Positions 7,793-16,121 of a stretch of 64,000 nt of DNA are shown one piece after another; positions within the stretch are counted from its first letter, which is position 1; every line of letters begins with the position of its first letter. The notes beneath the pieces were generated by a model. It made no database searches. It was not told where the DNA came from and worked only from the letters and a program-made list of their open reading frames with translations. The stretch comes from Candidatus Ferrigenium bremense (GTDB lineage Bacteria; Pseudomonadota; Gammaproteobacteria; Burkholderiales; Gallionellaceae), in the NCBI GenBank assembly GCA_019449635.1, contig JAGRPI010000006.1:1-64000 (forward strand), given 5' to 3'. The position numbers and the translations under genes are program-made.

Positions 7793-9064
7793 TTAACGCA
7801 ACGCCTGCTTGAACTCGTCGGGGAAGTGGTGGAAGGCGCTGTCGAGCAACTGTACGGCGCCGTTGATGAGATGGCAGCGGCCGCTGCCGGGCAGCATGGT
7901 GCAGAGGTTCTTCAGCGTGGCGAGATCGGCCGCAGTGCCGCATCCGGTGTCGATCCGGTCCAGCAGGCGGCTCATGTTGGCGGTGCCGATCTTGCACGAG
8001 TTGCACTGGCCGCACGAGGAATGGGCGAAGAAACGCTCGTATTCGGCCACCCGCTTGACGATGCCGGTACCTTCCGAAATGACGATCATCGCGCCCGTGC
8101 CCAGGTTGGCGCCGCGCTCGCGCAGGGAATCGAAATCCATCGCCACGTCGAGATCGACAGGCGTCAGCAGTGCGCACGAAGGTCCGCCGGTGAATACCGC
8201 CTTGAGTGGTTTGCCGGACAGCAGACCGCCGCCATGGACGAAGATGAGCTCGCGCAGAGGCGTGCCCATCGGCAGCTCGAACACGCCGGGGTGCAGCACG
8301 TCGCCACTCAGGGAGTAGAGCTTGGTGCCGGTGCCTTGGCCCTTGCCGAGGGCGCGGAACCATGCGGCGCCCTGCGCGATGATATGCGGCACGTTGGCGA
8401 TGGTTTCGACGTTGTTGATCAGGGTCGGGCAGCCGTGCACGCCTGCTTGCGCCGGGAAGGGCGGTTTGCCGCGCGGGAAGGGGAAGCGTCCCTCGACCCA
8501 TTCCATGGATGCGGTCTCTTCGCCGCCGATGTAGTGCCCGGAACCGGGCAGGAGCTGGAGTTCCATCGGCCTGCCGAGTGCGGCCGAGGCCTGCGCCAGC
8601 AGGTCGGATGCCTGCCATTGCTCGATCGCCGCCTTCATGGCCGCCAGCGAGCGGGCCAGATCGGGATTGGTGTAGAACACCACGCGGTTGACGCCGATCG
8701 CCAGCGCCGTCACGACGGCGCCCTCGATCACCTGATGAGGCGTTTCCTCGAGCAGCAGGCGATCCTTGAAGGTGCCGGGCTCGTCCTCATTGCCGTTCAC
8801 GATCAGGTATTTGTCCGGTTTCGGCGCTTCGGCGGCGACAAACTCCCACTTGCGCCATGCCGGGAAGCCGCTGCCGCCCAGGCCGCGCAGATCGGCCTGA
8901 CGCACTTCCGCCAGCACGGCGGCCGGGTCTTGCACGGCGCGCGCCAGCGCTGCGCCGCCGCCGGAACTGCGCCAGCGGGCAAGGTCGGCGCCGACGCGCC
9001 GATCCGGATGAAGCAGCAACTGGGCTGCCCCGATATGCGGTGTTCCGGCGATCAGCGGTTCCAT
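7793..9064 (-). CDS. NuoF-like NADH-binding flavoprotein, predicted fumarate reductase subunit
   Basis: The 423-residue protein has the NuoF architecture: G-L-G-G-S-G-F-P (61-68) and N-G-N-E-D-E-P-G (90-97) for FMN and NADH, G-E-E-T-A (181-185), and a 4Fe-4S site C351-x2-C354-x2-C357 with a fourth Cys at 397. These spacings match NuoF of complex I. ATG 9064 has GGGAGG just upstream and overlaps the frdA stop by 13 nt, giving tight coupling. No other nuo genes are present. Placed last in korA-korB-frdB-frdA, it most likely passes electrons from NADH to FrdB/FrdA in a soluble fumarate reductase, as described for Hydrogenobacter-type enzymes. NADH rather than another donor is inferred. Confidence 0.85.
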   Translation of the reverse strand: MEPLIAGTPHIGAAQLLLHPDRRVGADLARWRSSGGGAALARAVQDPAAVLAEVRQADLRGLGGSGFPAWRKWEFVAAEAPKPDKYLIVNGNEDEPGTFKDRLLLEETPHQVIEGAVVTALAIGVNRVVFYTNPDLARSLAAMKAAIEQWQASDLLAQASAALGRPMELQLLPGSGHYIGGEETASMEWVEGRFPFPRGKPPFPAQAGVHGCPTLINNVETIANVPHIIAQGAAWFRALGKGQGTGTKLYSLSGDVLHPGVFELPMGTPLRELIFVHGGGLLSGKPLKAVFTGGPSCALLTPVDLDVAMDFDSLRERGANLGTGAMIVISEGTGIVKRVAEYERFFAHSSCGQCNSCKIGTANMSRLLDRIDTGCGTAADLATLKNLCTMLPGSGRCHLINGAVQLLDSAFHHFPDEFKQALR

Positions 9065-10644
9065 ATGCCTCCCGCTGCGTAGGCCGGCAAGATCTGCGGC
9101 GCCTGCTGCGTCATGGGCAGCCCGGCGAGGGTCAGGGCGCGGCGCAGATGGTTGACATGTTCGAGGGTGACCTTCTTGGGACCGCGGTCGCGGTTGGCGG
9201 TGGCCGCGGCGCCGGCACGGCGCCCGAAGCTGATGATCTCGAGCAGCGCGTTGCCCATGAGGCGGTTGCGCCCGTGGATGCCTCCCGATACCTCGCCGAC
9301 CGCGTACAGGCCGGGGACCGTGGTGGCGCCGTTGGTGTCGATGACTGCGCCGCCGTTCTGGTAGTGCAGGGTCGGGTGCACCAGCAGGGGTTCGCGGCGC
9401 GGGTCGATGCCTGCGACATGGGTGCGTGTCATCAGGCTGGTGAATTGCTGCTCCAGCAGGCCCGGCTGGGCGCGTTCGAGGCGCGGCGTGTCGAGCCACA
9501 CGCCGGTGCGCTGGTCGTCAACGCAGACCCCGCGCCCCTCCCTGCACTCACGCAGGATGGCGGCGCATACCACGTCGCGCGGCTGGAGCTCGTCGATGAA
9601 GCGCTGTCCGAGGCCGTTCACCAGCAGGGCGCCCGCCGCACGCACGCCCTCGGTCACCAGCTTGCCAGCCAGGTGGGATGGGTGCAGCAGGCCCGTGGGG
9701 TGATACTGGAAGGAATCCAGCTCGCACAGGCGAGCGCCGATACGGTATGCGAGCACCAGCCCATCGCCCGTTGCGCCGAGGTGGTTGGAGGTCGGGAAGC
9801 CGTTCAGGTGCAGCCGCCCCAGCCCCCCCGTCGCCAGGATGACGGAGCGGGTGCGCACGATGCGCAGCTGGCCGTCCAGCAGTGAGGTGAGCACCGCGCC
9901 GACGCATTTCTGCCCTACTTCGTTGGACAGGAGTTCGACGGCGGGACTTTGCTCCCAGACCTCGATGCTGCGGTGCTGGATGACGGCCTCGCGCAGCACG
10001 CGCATCATTTCCAGGCCGGTGTAGTCGCGGCAATGGACGAGGCGCGGTGTGCTCATGCCGCCAGCGCGGCGCGTGTGCAGGTCGCCGCTGGGAGTCTGGT
10101 CAAGCTGCATGCCCAAGTTGATCAACCAGTGCAGTACTTCCGGGCCATCTCCGGCCAAGGCGGATACCAGCGCCGGGTCGCCGATATTATGGCCTCCGCG
10201 CAGGGTGTCCTGGATGTGCCGCTGGATCGAGTCTTCCGGCTCGATGGCGGCCTGGATGCCGCCTTCTGCCATGACCGTGTTGCTGTCGCCGAGGCGCAGC
10301 TTGGTAGCCAGCAGCACGCGCGCGCCGTTTTCGGCCGCTGCCAGTGCCGCCGCGCAGCCCGCGCCGCCGCCGCCAATCACCAGTACGTCGATGTCGGTCA
10401 CCGGGGCGCCGGCCAGGTCGGCCTCATCGATGAAGGCCTCGGCCTGCAGGAGTTCGGCCAGTTCGCGCTGGCAGCTGTCACCGGCGTTGGCGCCCACCGC
10501 CAGCTTGACCGCGCTGCCGCTCATGTGATCCGGATGGTAGGCGCTGAGCAGCGCGTCGATATCGCTGAGCACAGGCGGCTGCCCGAGCTCAGCATCGGCA
10601 CGGTAGCGGGCCAGCGCTTCGGCCAGAGGAATGCCCTTACTCAT
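9052..10644 (-). CDS. frdA: fumarate reductase flavoprotein subunit (soluble type)
   Basis: The 530-residue protein would reduce fumarate to succinate in the rTCA cycle. The FAD Rossmann motif G-G-G-G-A-G is at 91-96. Active-site segments are H315-P-T-G-L, T-E-G-V-R335, R356-D-V-V and H-G-R-N-R near 457-461. The position that in SdhA/FrdA carries covalently bound FAD (H-T-x-A-x-G-G) reads S121-N122-T123, so FAD is probably non-covalent, as in L-aspartate oxidase. About 85 residues precede the Rossmann fold, an extension not seen in membrane-bound FrdA. L-aspartate oxidase is the main alternative but the frdB and NuoF-like partners argue against it. The gene starts 22 nt after frdB. Confidence 0.88.
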   Translation of the reverse strand: MSKGIPLAEALARYRADAELGQPPVLSDIDALLSAYHPDHMSGSAVKLAVGANAGDSCQRELAELLQAEAFIDEADLAGAPVTDIDVLVIGGGGAGCAAALAAAENGARVLLATKLRLGDSNTVMAEGGIQAAIEPEDSIQRHIQDTLRGGHNIGDPALVSALAGDGPEVLHWLINLGMQLDQTPSGDLHTRRAGGMSTPRLVHCRDYTGLEMMRVLREAVIQHRSIEVWEQSPAVELLSNEVGQKCVGAVLTSLLDGQLRIVRTRSVILATGGLGRLHLNGFPTSNHLGATGDGLVLAYRIGARLCELDSFQYHPTGLLHPSHLAGKLVTEGVRAAGALLVNGLGQRFIDELQPRDVVCAAILRECREGRGVCVDDQRTGVWLDTPRLERAQPGLLEQQFTSLMTRTHVAGIDPRREPLLVHPTLHYQNGGAVIDTNGATTVPGLYAVGEVSGGIHGRNRLMGNALLEIISFGRRAGAAATANRDRGPKKVTLEHVNHLRRALTLAGLPMTQQAPQILPAYAAGGIWNR

Positions 10645-10666
10645 CTTGAATCAACCTTCGCCATTT

Positions 10667-11329
10667 TCATTTTTTGCCATCCTCGTCCCGGCAGGCTTCC
10701 GCGCGCTCCTGGCGCAACTCATCCAGCCGGTGGATCAGGTTGGGCGGACGCAGGTGAAAGTGAGCCGTTATGCGCCGGGAGAACAGCCCCACATGGGCGG
10801 GAGCGATCAGTTCCGGGCAGGCGGCGTCGCACAGTTCGCACATGACGCACTCGAAGAACGTTTCTCCCGCCTCGCGGTAGCGGCCTGCCACAGCCTGTGC
10901 CACGCCGTCCTCGACGGCAATGCCCTTGGGGCAGGCCTTGACGCAGCCATGGCAATGCCGGCAGCGCGAGGCTTCGGGGAATATCTTGTGGAAGCGCGCA
11001 TGGATGTCCCAGCCATCCTTGAAATCGCTGATCTCGTAATGGTGGCGGGGTGCAGATGCCGGCGGCAGGAACACGACCTCGATGCCTGCCTCGACGAAAG
11101 TCTGGCAGGCGAGGCCCACGGTCACTTCCTTGCCGCGCCGCAGCATGACGCGACAGGAGCCGCACACCCCTTCGAGGCAGCCGACACTCGTCACCTGCGG
11201 TACCCCGCCGTGCCAGGCAGCCTCGACCAGGGACATGCCCGGATGCGCGTTGACGGCAAGGCCGTTGATGGTCAGGGCAACGTCTGGCGTTTGTCCGCTT
11301 TCGTTTGCCGTGGCATTGTTTGTCGTCAT
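10667..11329 (-). CDS. frdB: fumarate reductase iron-sulfur subunit
   Basis: The 220-residue ferredoxin-like protein has an N-terminal 2Fe-2S domain (C51, C56, C59, C75) and a C-terminal dicluster domain with two complete 4Fe-4S motifs (C123-x2-C-x2-C-x3-C133 and C161-x2-C-x2-C-x3-C171). Classical FrdB/SdhB has 2Fe-2S, 4Fe-4S and 3Fe-4S, so the second intact 4Fe-4S motif is a difference. There is no membrane anchor gene nearby. ATG 11329 overlaps the korB stop (ATGA). It is expected to carry electrons from the NuoF-like subunit to FAD in FrdA. Confidence 0.87.
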   Translation of the reverse strand: MTTNNATANESGQTPDVALTINGLAVNAHPGMSLVEAAWHGGVPQVTSVGCLEGVCGSCRVMLRRGKEVTVGLACQTFVEAGIEVVFLPPASAPRHHYEISDFKDGWDIHARFHKIFPEASRCRHCHGCVKACPKGIAVEDGVAQAVAGRYREAGETFFECVMCELCDAACPELIAPAHVGLFSRRITAHFHLRPPNLIHRLDELRQERAEACRDEDGKK

Positions 11330-12225
11330 GGACGCGAGAGGTCGATGATCTTTTTCAGGTCGTAATCCTTGTGCCCCCCGACGCGCTTGACCAGTTCGGC
11401 CATGCGCTGGTGGAGGGCGGGGCGCTCGGCCTTGTACAGCAAGCCGGTGGGGATGCGGCCGGCTTTTTTCGCCGCAGTGACCACGTTCATCGCGGCATTC
11501 AGGTCGCTTATGTCGTGGGCAGGGTCAAGCTCGTCACAGGCGTTCCTGAAGGAGACTGCGGTATCCAGTTCGTTGAAAGACGGGCATTGCGAGAGCAGGT
11601 TGATGAAGGCGAAGCCGTTGTGCTCCATGCCCTCCTTGATCAGCTTTGCTCCCAGCTTGGCGTTGCCGGCAAACGCCTGCCCGACGTAAGTGGCGCCATA
11701 GGTGAGCATGTACAGGATCGGATCCAGGGGCTCTTCCATGCCGCCATATGGGGTAACCGCGGCCTTCATCTCCTCGCGCGAGGTGGGTGAGCATTGCCCC
11801 TTGGTCAAACCGTAGACATGGTTGTCCATCAGGATGTAGGTGATGTTGATGTTCTTGCGCGCCAGGTGCGGCATGTGTCCGCCGCCGATGGAGAAGCCGT
11901 CGCCGTCTCCGCCGCTGACCACTACGGCGAGGTCCGGGCGCGCCAGGTGGACGCCGGTTGCCACCGGGCCTGCACGGCCATGCAGGGTGTGCATCTTGTA
12001 GGAGTTGACGAAATAGGGCAGGCGCGAGGAGCAGCCGATCCCGGAAACGCTCACCAGGTGATTAGGGTCGACGCCGAGCTCGGAAAGTGCGCGCAACAGC
12101 CCTGTCAGCACGCCATAGTGGCCGCAGCCGGCGCACCAGAATGCCGGCGTCTTTTCATCCTTGAAATCCTTGGGTTTGAAGTCCACCTTGTTGAAGTGGG
12201 TGTGCGGTTGAAGGGGTGCGTTCAT
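11326..12225 (-). CDS. korB: 2-oxoglutarate:ferredoxin oxidoreductase beta subunit
   Basis: The 299-residue TPP-binding subunit has the cluster-binding C31-A-G-C34-G motif and the TPP/Mg site G-G-D-G-D-G ... G-G-G-H (105-117). With KorA it reductively carboxylates succinyl-CoA to 2-oxoglutarate using reduced ferredoxin. The two-subunit layout matches the 2-oxoacid oxidoreductases of aerobic or microaerophilic rTCA organisms. ATG 12225 overlaps the korA stop by 4 nt. A 2-oxoacid specificity other than 2-oxoglutarate cannot be excluded from sequence, but the operon with frd genes and the separate nifJ support KOR. Confidence 0.9.
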   Translation of the reverse strand: MNAPLQPHTHFNKVDFKPKDFKDEKTPAFWCAGCGHYGVLTGLLRALSELGVDPNHLVSVSGIGCSSRLPYFVNSYKMHTLHGRAGPVATGVHLARPDLAVVVSGGDGDGFSIGGGHMPHLARKNINITYILMDNHVYGLTKGQCSPTSREEMKAAVTPYGGMEEPLDPILYMLTYGATYVGQAFAGNAKLGAKLIKEGMEHNGFAFINLLSQCPSFNELDTAVSFRNACDELDPAHDISDLNAAMNVVTAAKKAGRIPTGLLYKAERPALHQRMAELVKRVGGHKDYDLKKIIDLSRP

Positions 12226-13943
12226 GCCAGTATCTCCTTGACTTTGTTTACTATCATTTCAGGCGTGAAGGGCATCCCGCCGCAAATGGTGTAGGACTCG
12301 GGGCGCAATGAAGTCTCCGCGCGCACGAAGTGGGCGAGCTGGCCCAGGAAGTTGACTTCCGGCAGGAGCAATCGTTTGCACGATGCACCGAAATCCTCGA
12401 ACTGTTGCACCGGCAGGGGGTTCAGCAGCTTGGGATAGAAGCCCTTGACGTTGTAACCGTCGGCACGCAGGCGTTGCAGCGCTTCGCGCACCACGCCGAT
12501 GGTGCTGCCCCAGGCGATGATGCCCAGGTCTGCTGTACCATTGCCGTCCACCTCGGCCGGGGCGACGTCATTGACCACGGTCTTGAGCTTGCTGAAACGC
12601 TTGTCCTGCATGGCCTCATGGTTGGCCGAGGTGTAGCTGGGCAGACCGCTCTCGCTGTGCTCGAGGCCGGTGGCGATGTGCAGGCCGCCGGGTGTGCCCG
12701 GGTCGGCCATCGGCGAGATGCCGTCTTCGGTAAATTTGTAGCGTTGGTATTCGCCTTCACCGTTCCAGCGTTTGCGCTCCACCAGCTTGTAGTTGGCCGG
12801 ATTCGGACAGGGCACGCTCTGTGTCGAGAATGCCAGGGAGCCGTCGGAAAGCAGCAGCACGGGGCATTGATACTTTTCAGCCAGATTGAACGCCACCACG
12901 GTCAGGTCGATGCAGTCCTGGACGTTTTCCACCGACAGCACGATGCGCCCGGCGTCGCCATGGCCGCCATGTATCGCCAGGAACAGGTCGGACTGTTCAT
13001 GCTTGGTCGGCAGGCCGGTGGAGGGGCCGCCACGCTGGACGTCGACGACCACGCAGGGCAGTTCGGCCATGAACGCCATGCCCAGCATCTCGCTCATCAG
13101 CGACAGGCCGGGGCCGGAGGTGGAGGTCATCGCCTTCTTGCCCGCGTAGGAGGCGCCGAGGACCTGGGAGATGGAGGCGATTTCATCCTCGGCCTGGATC
13201 AGGGTGCCACCGCGTTTTGGCAGATGCTTCGCAACGTAGATCGCGACTTCGGTCGCCGGTGTGATGGGGTAGGCGGAAAAGAAGTCCAGTCCCGCGATGA
13301 TCGCGCCGAGGCCGATGGCGTTGTTGCCGGACATCACGATGACTTCCTGTTTGGACTTGGGCGTCCCGATCGTCCATGGATCGGTCTTCTTCAGCGCAGC
13401 GGCCAGCTCGCGACCGCGCTCCAGAGCTTTCAGGTTGCCCTGTACGACTTCTTCGCCCTTGCGCGAGAACTTGGTGGTGAGCACTTCGCGCAGGGACTCA
13501 ATGGGGATGTTGAACAGTACCGACAACGCGCCCATCGCCACCATGTTCTTGGCGCGGGGGTTGTTCAGTTCCTTGGCCGTCTGGGTCATCGGGATGGGGT
13601 AGGCATGTACGCCGGGCGGAATGTCCGGTGTGAAGTCGCTCGGGCTGTCGTAGACGATGGCGGTGCCAGGCTTGAGGAAGGCACGGTTCATGTTGTAGGC
13701 TTCGCCGTTGAAGGCGCACAGGACATCGAAAATGTCGCCCTGATTGTACACCCGCTCGGTGCTGGCACGCACCTGGTACATGGCATAGCCGCCCTTGATC
13801 TCGGCCGGGAAGGTCTTGAAAGTGTAAACGTCGAGACCGGCGCGCGCGCAGGCCTGGGTAATGAAATCGCCTACGGAGATGACACCTTCGCCGCCTTCGC
13901 CACCGATTCGGATGATCAGATCGTTCTTGGTTATGCCTTGCAT
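12222..13943 (-). CDS. korA: 2-oxoglutarate:ferredoxin oxidoreductase alpha subunit (gamma-alpha fusion)
   Basis: The 573-residue protein fuses a gamma domain (about 1-185, with G-G-E-G-G-E-G at 14-20) to an alpha pyrimidine-binding domain (about 200-573, with Y-P-I-T-P-A-T-E at 225-232). This is the usual fused form in two-subunit KOR. It heads the five-gene operon korA-korB-frdB-frdA-nuoF-like, with GAGGAGT 6-8 nt before ATG 13943. An AT-rich upstream region holds two TATAAT hexamers on this strand. Together with KorB it catalyses one of the two ferredoxin-dependent CO2-fixing steps encoded here. Confidence 0.92.
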   Translation of the reverse strand: MQGITKNDLIIRIGGEGGEGVISVGDFITQACARAGLDVYTFKTFPAEIKGGYAMYQVRASTERVYNQGDIFDVLCAFNGEAYNMNRAFLKPGTAIVYDSPSDFTPDIPPGVHAYPIPMTQTAKELNNPRAKNMVAMGALSVLFNIPIESLREVLTTKFSRKGEEVVQGNLKALERGRELAAALKKTDPWTIGTPKSKQEVIVMSGNNAIGLGAIIAGLDFFSAYPITPATEVAIYVAKHLPKRGGTLIQAEDEIASISQVLGASYAGKKAMTSTSGPGLSLMSEMLGMAFMAELPCVVVDVQRGGPSTGLPTKHEQSDLFLAIHGGHGDAGRIVLSVENVQDCIDLTVVAFNLAEKYQCPVLLLSDGSLAFSTQSVPCPNPANYKLVERKRWNGEGEYQRYKFTEDGISPMADPGTPGGLHIATGLEHSESGLPSYTSANHEAMQDKRFSKLKTVVNDVAPAEVDGNGTADLGIIAWGSTIGVVREALQRLRADGYNVKGFYPKLLNPLPVQQFEDFGASCKRLLLPEVNFLGQLAHFVRAETSLRPESYTICGGMPFTPEMIVNKVKEILA

Positions 13944-14009
13944 CTACTACTCCTCAATAACATAGTGTTGGGGGGTATGCTGTCCGCGGGCGCTACCCTA
14001 ACGGCTGCA

Positions 14010-14028
14010 ATTATAAAAAATAATTATA
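14010..14028 (-). promoter_or_regulatory. AT-rich region with two -10-like boxes upstream of korA
   Basis: On the minus strand TATAAT occurs at 14028-14023 and again at 14015-14010, about 70-85 nt before the korA start. No convincing -35 hexamer is seen for either. This would place the operon promoter in the 230-bp gap between korA and the gamma-carbonic anhydrase-like gene. Confidence 0.35.
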
Positions 14029-14175
14029 CCGAAAAAATACTGTCGGAGTCATGCGAATTTTGGGGAGCGGGAGCCTTGCCAGAGTCCCGGACTGGGAGGG
14101 TTAATACGCTTTTGGTTTTTCGCCAAATGGTTGGTTGCACAAGAAAATCCGTACCTCCGCCTGCTGGTGCACGGG

Positions 14176-14727
14176 CTATATTCTGGATGCTTCCGGACGG
14201 TAGTTCAGATAATTGTTTTTCAGCTGGATGTAATGTTCGGACGAGTATCTCAGATGAGCGATTTCTTCAGGAGTCAGCGCACGGACGGCCTTTGCGGGGC
14301 GCCCTACGTACAGCATCCCGCTTTCCAGTGTTTTGCCCGGTGGAACCAGGCTGCCTGCGCCTATCATCACATGGTCGGGAATAACGGCATCGTCCAGGAT
14401 GATCGAACCCATCCCGATCAGGCACTCGTTGCCGATCGTGCAGCCATGAAGAACGACGGAGTGCCCGACAGTCACATAGTCGCCGATCAGCAAAGGCGAC
14501 CCGTCGGGCTTGCCCGGCGTCTTGTGGGAGACATGCCCCATGGTGAGATCCTGCACGTTGCTGCCCCGTCCGATCACGATGCGGTTCACGTCACCCCGCA
14601 ACACCGCGTTGCACCAGATCGAGCTGTCAGTGCCGATGGTTACATCCCCGATGATCTGGCCGGAGGCATGGACATAGACGCGCGCGCCGAGAGTCGGCGT
14701 GGTGTCGAGATAAGCAGCTAGAGGCAT
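14176..14727 (-). CDS. gamma-carbonic anhydrase-like hexapeptide repeat protein
   Basis: The 183-residue protein is a left-handed beta-helix of the YrdA/gamma-CA family. It shows repeated I-G-x-x-x-x-I turns and the three zinc-ligand-type His positions in M-G-H-x-x-H and V-G-H. ATG 14727 has GGAG 6 nt upstream; an in-frame ATG 20 codons earlier lacks a site. Members either interconvert CO2 and bicarbonate or act as acyl-transfer-like proteins of unknown activity. Near carboxylating enzymes a CO2/bicarbonate role is attractive but unproven. Confidence 0.82.
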   Translation of the reverse strand: MPLAAYLDTTPTLGARVYVHASGQIIGDVTIGTDSSIWCNAVLRGDVNRIVIGRGSNVQDLTMGHVSHKTPGKPDGSPLLIGDYVTVGHSVVLHGCTIGNECLIGMGSIILDDAVIPDHVMIGAGSLVPPGKTLESGMLYVGRPAKAVRALTPEEIAHLRYSSEHYIQLKNNYLNYRPEASRI

Positions 14728-14804
14728 GAAGGCTCCACAGGTGAAATGATAAATAGGCGATGGCTGTTTTAGCGCACCGGGCAGCATTTTAACCTTTTCA
14801 GAAG

Positions 14805-14943
14805 GACGCCTCTATAAATTCAAAATCCTAAGCTAGACAAGGCGCGAAGGAAATTTTAGCGCGCCGCATATGTTTGATATGTAAGCGTTAAAATTTCTTG
14901 AGCAACGCAGTATCGCGACGGAGTTTGGATTTATAGAGGTGCC
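14805..14943. repeat. 139-bp imperfect palindrome (MITE-like)
   Basis: Outer arms GCCTCTATAAATTC and GGATTTATAGAGGTGC are related in inverted orientation, and the complementarity continues inward through the paired GAAATTTTAGCGC and GCGTTAAAATTTC blocks to an ATATG/CATAT centre. The whole element could fold into one long imperfect hairpin. Its right end supplies the stop codon of the amidase gene. No ORF lies inside it. Confidence 0.7.
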
Positions 14944-16112
14944 CCGAAAACCTGGGCAGCCGCCAGAAGCTGGCCATCCTGACCCCGCGCGCCCAGAAAG
15001 GAAATTCCGAGCGGGCAGCCGTCTTGTTCGATCAGCGGCATCGAGACTTGCGGCAGCCCGGCGACGGCGGCGATGCAGGTATGCCGCATCGTGTTGATGC
15101 GCGATGCCCTTGCTTCATCTATCGGCCTACCCTTTAATGGCGCGACACCGGGGGCGGTCGGGAAGACGATGATGGTGCCGGGAGAAAGGATGTTTTCGAT
15201 CTGGCCGATCAACTGCTTCCTGACCAGTCTGCTCTCTTCCATGTCGTTCCGGGTGACAGAGGCTATTTTTTCCAGCCTGCCGCGTATCTCATCGCCGAAG
15301 GTATCGAGATTCCGGGAAATCCATGCGCCGTGCGCCTGAGTCAACTCCCACCACTGGATGTTTCGCAGCGCGTCGATCCAGGTTGAAAAGTCGGGCTTGC
15401 CTAATTCAGTCTCGACAATCTCGGCGGGCAAACTGGATAGCCGTTGAATAAAAGCGTCGTACTTCGATGCGATGCCGGGTTCTTTCGTGTCGAACAGGTC
15501 GCGCGCGATCACGAATTTATCGACCTTGAACTCCGGGATTTCGTTGCCGAGCAGCACGCTGCCCACTCTTGCCAGCATCTCCGGCGTCCGGGCAAACCAG
15601 CCGGCCGCATCGAAGCTGGGCGCCATCGGGTGCACGCCTTCCAGTGAAATGGCACCATGCGTCGGGCGGAAACCGTAAATGCCGCAATACGATGCCGGTA
15701 TGCGCATGGAACCGGCCGTGTCGGTGCCCAAGGCAAAATCCACCAGCCCGCCGGCGACCGCCGCTGCGGACCCGCTGGAAGAACCACCCGGAATCCTGTC
15801 CGGACATCTGGAGTTTAACGGCGTGCCGTAGTGGGCGTTCTCGCCATCGAGCGAAAAGGCCATCTCGTCGGAAATGGTCTTGCCGAGCAGGGTGGCGCCC
15901 TCGTTCAGCAGCATCCCGACGGCTGGCGCGGTCGTTTGCGCTGGCGGATGCATGCTTTTCCACTGGGGGTTTCCGGCGCCCGTCACAAACCCTTTGACAT
16001 CGTAAAGCTCCTTCACCGCAAAGGTCAGCGAAGAGAGCCTTCCTTCCTTGTGCGGCCCGACTGTGACCATCTCGCCAGGCACAAAGGCATGGCAGGTATC
16101 GACCGGTGTCAT
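14931..16112 (-). CDS. amidase signature family protein
   Basis: The 393-residue amidase has the Ser-cisSer-Lys triad: Lys in F-A-V-K-E-L-Y-D (near 34), cis-Ser in P-G-G-S-S-S-G-S (near 110) and nucleophilic Ser in T-D-T-A-G-S-M-R. It lacks additional GatA-specific context, so it is more likely a small-molecule amidase than a GatCAB subunit. The last four or five codons lie inside a palindromic repeat element and the TAA stop comes from that element, so the C-terminus may have been replaced. It starts 9 nt after the aldehyde dehydrogenase stop, so the two genes probably form an operon. Substrate unknown. Confidence 0.85.
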   Translation of the reverse strand: MTPVDTCHAFVPGEMVTVGPHKEGRLSSLTFAVKELYDVKGFVTGAGNPQWKSMHPPAQTTAPAVGMLLNEGATLLGKTISDEMAFSLDGENAHYGTPLNSRCPDRIPGGSSSGSAAAVAGGLVDFALGTDTAGSMRIPASYCGIYGFRPTHGAISLEGVHPMAPSFDAAGWFARTPEMLARVGSVLLGNEIPEFKVDKFVIARDLFDTKEPGIASKYDAFIQRLSSLPAEIVETELGKPDFSTWIDALRNIQWWELTQAHGAWISRNLDTFGDEIRGRLEKIASVTRNDMEESRLVRKQLIGQIENILSPGTIIVFPTAPGVAPLKGRPIDEARASRINTMRHTCIAAVAGLPQVSMPLIEQDGCPLGISFLGARGQDGQLLAAAQVFGAPL

Positions 16113-16121
16113 CGGCAGCTT

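Noticed and set aside
7793-9064. Part of a complex I (nuo) locus
   Set aside because: No nuoE, nuoG or membrane subunit genes are near, and the gene overlaps frdA.
12330-14384. 684-codon open frame on the plus strand
   Set aside because: It is antisense to korA and spans its promoter region. No ribosome binding site or recognisable motif.
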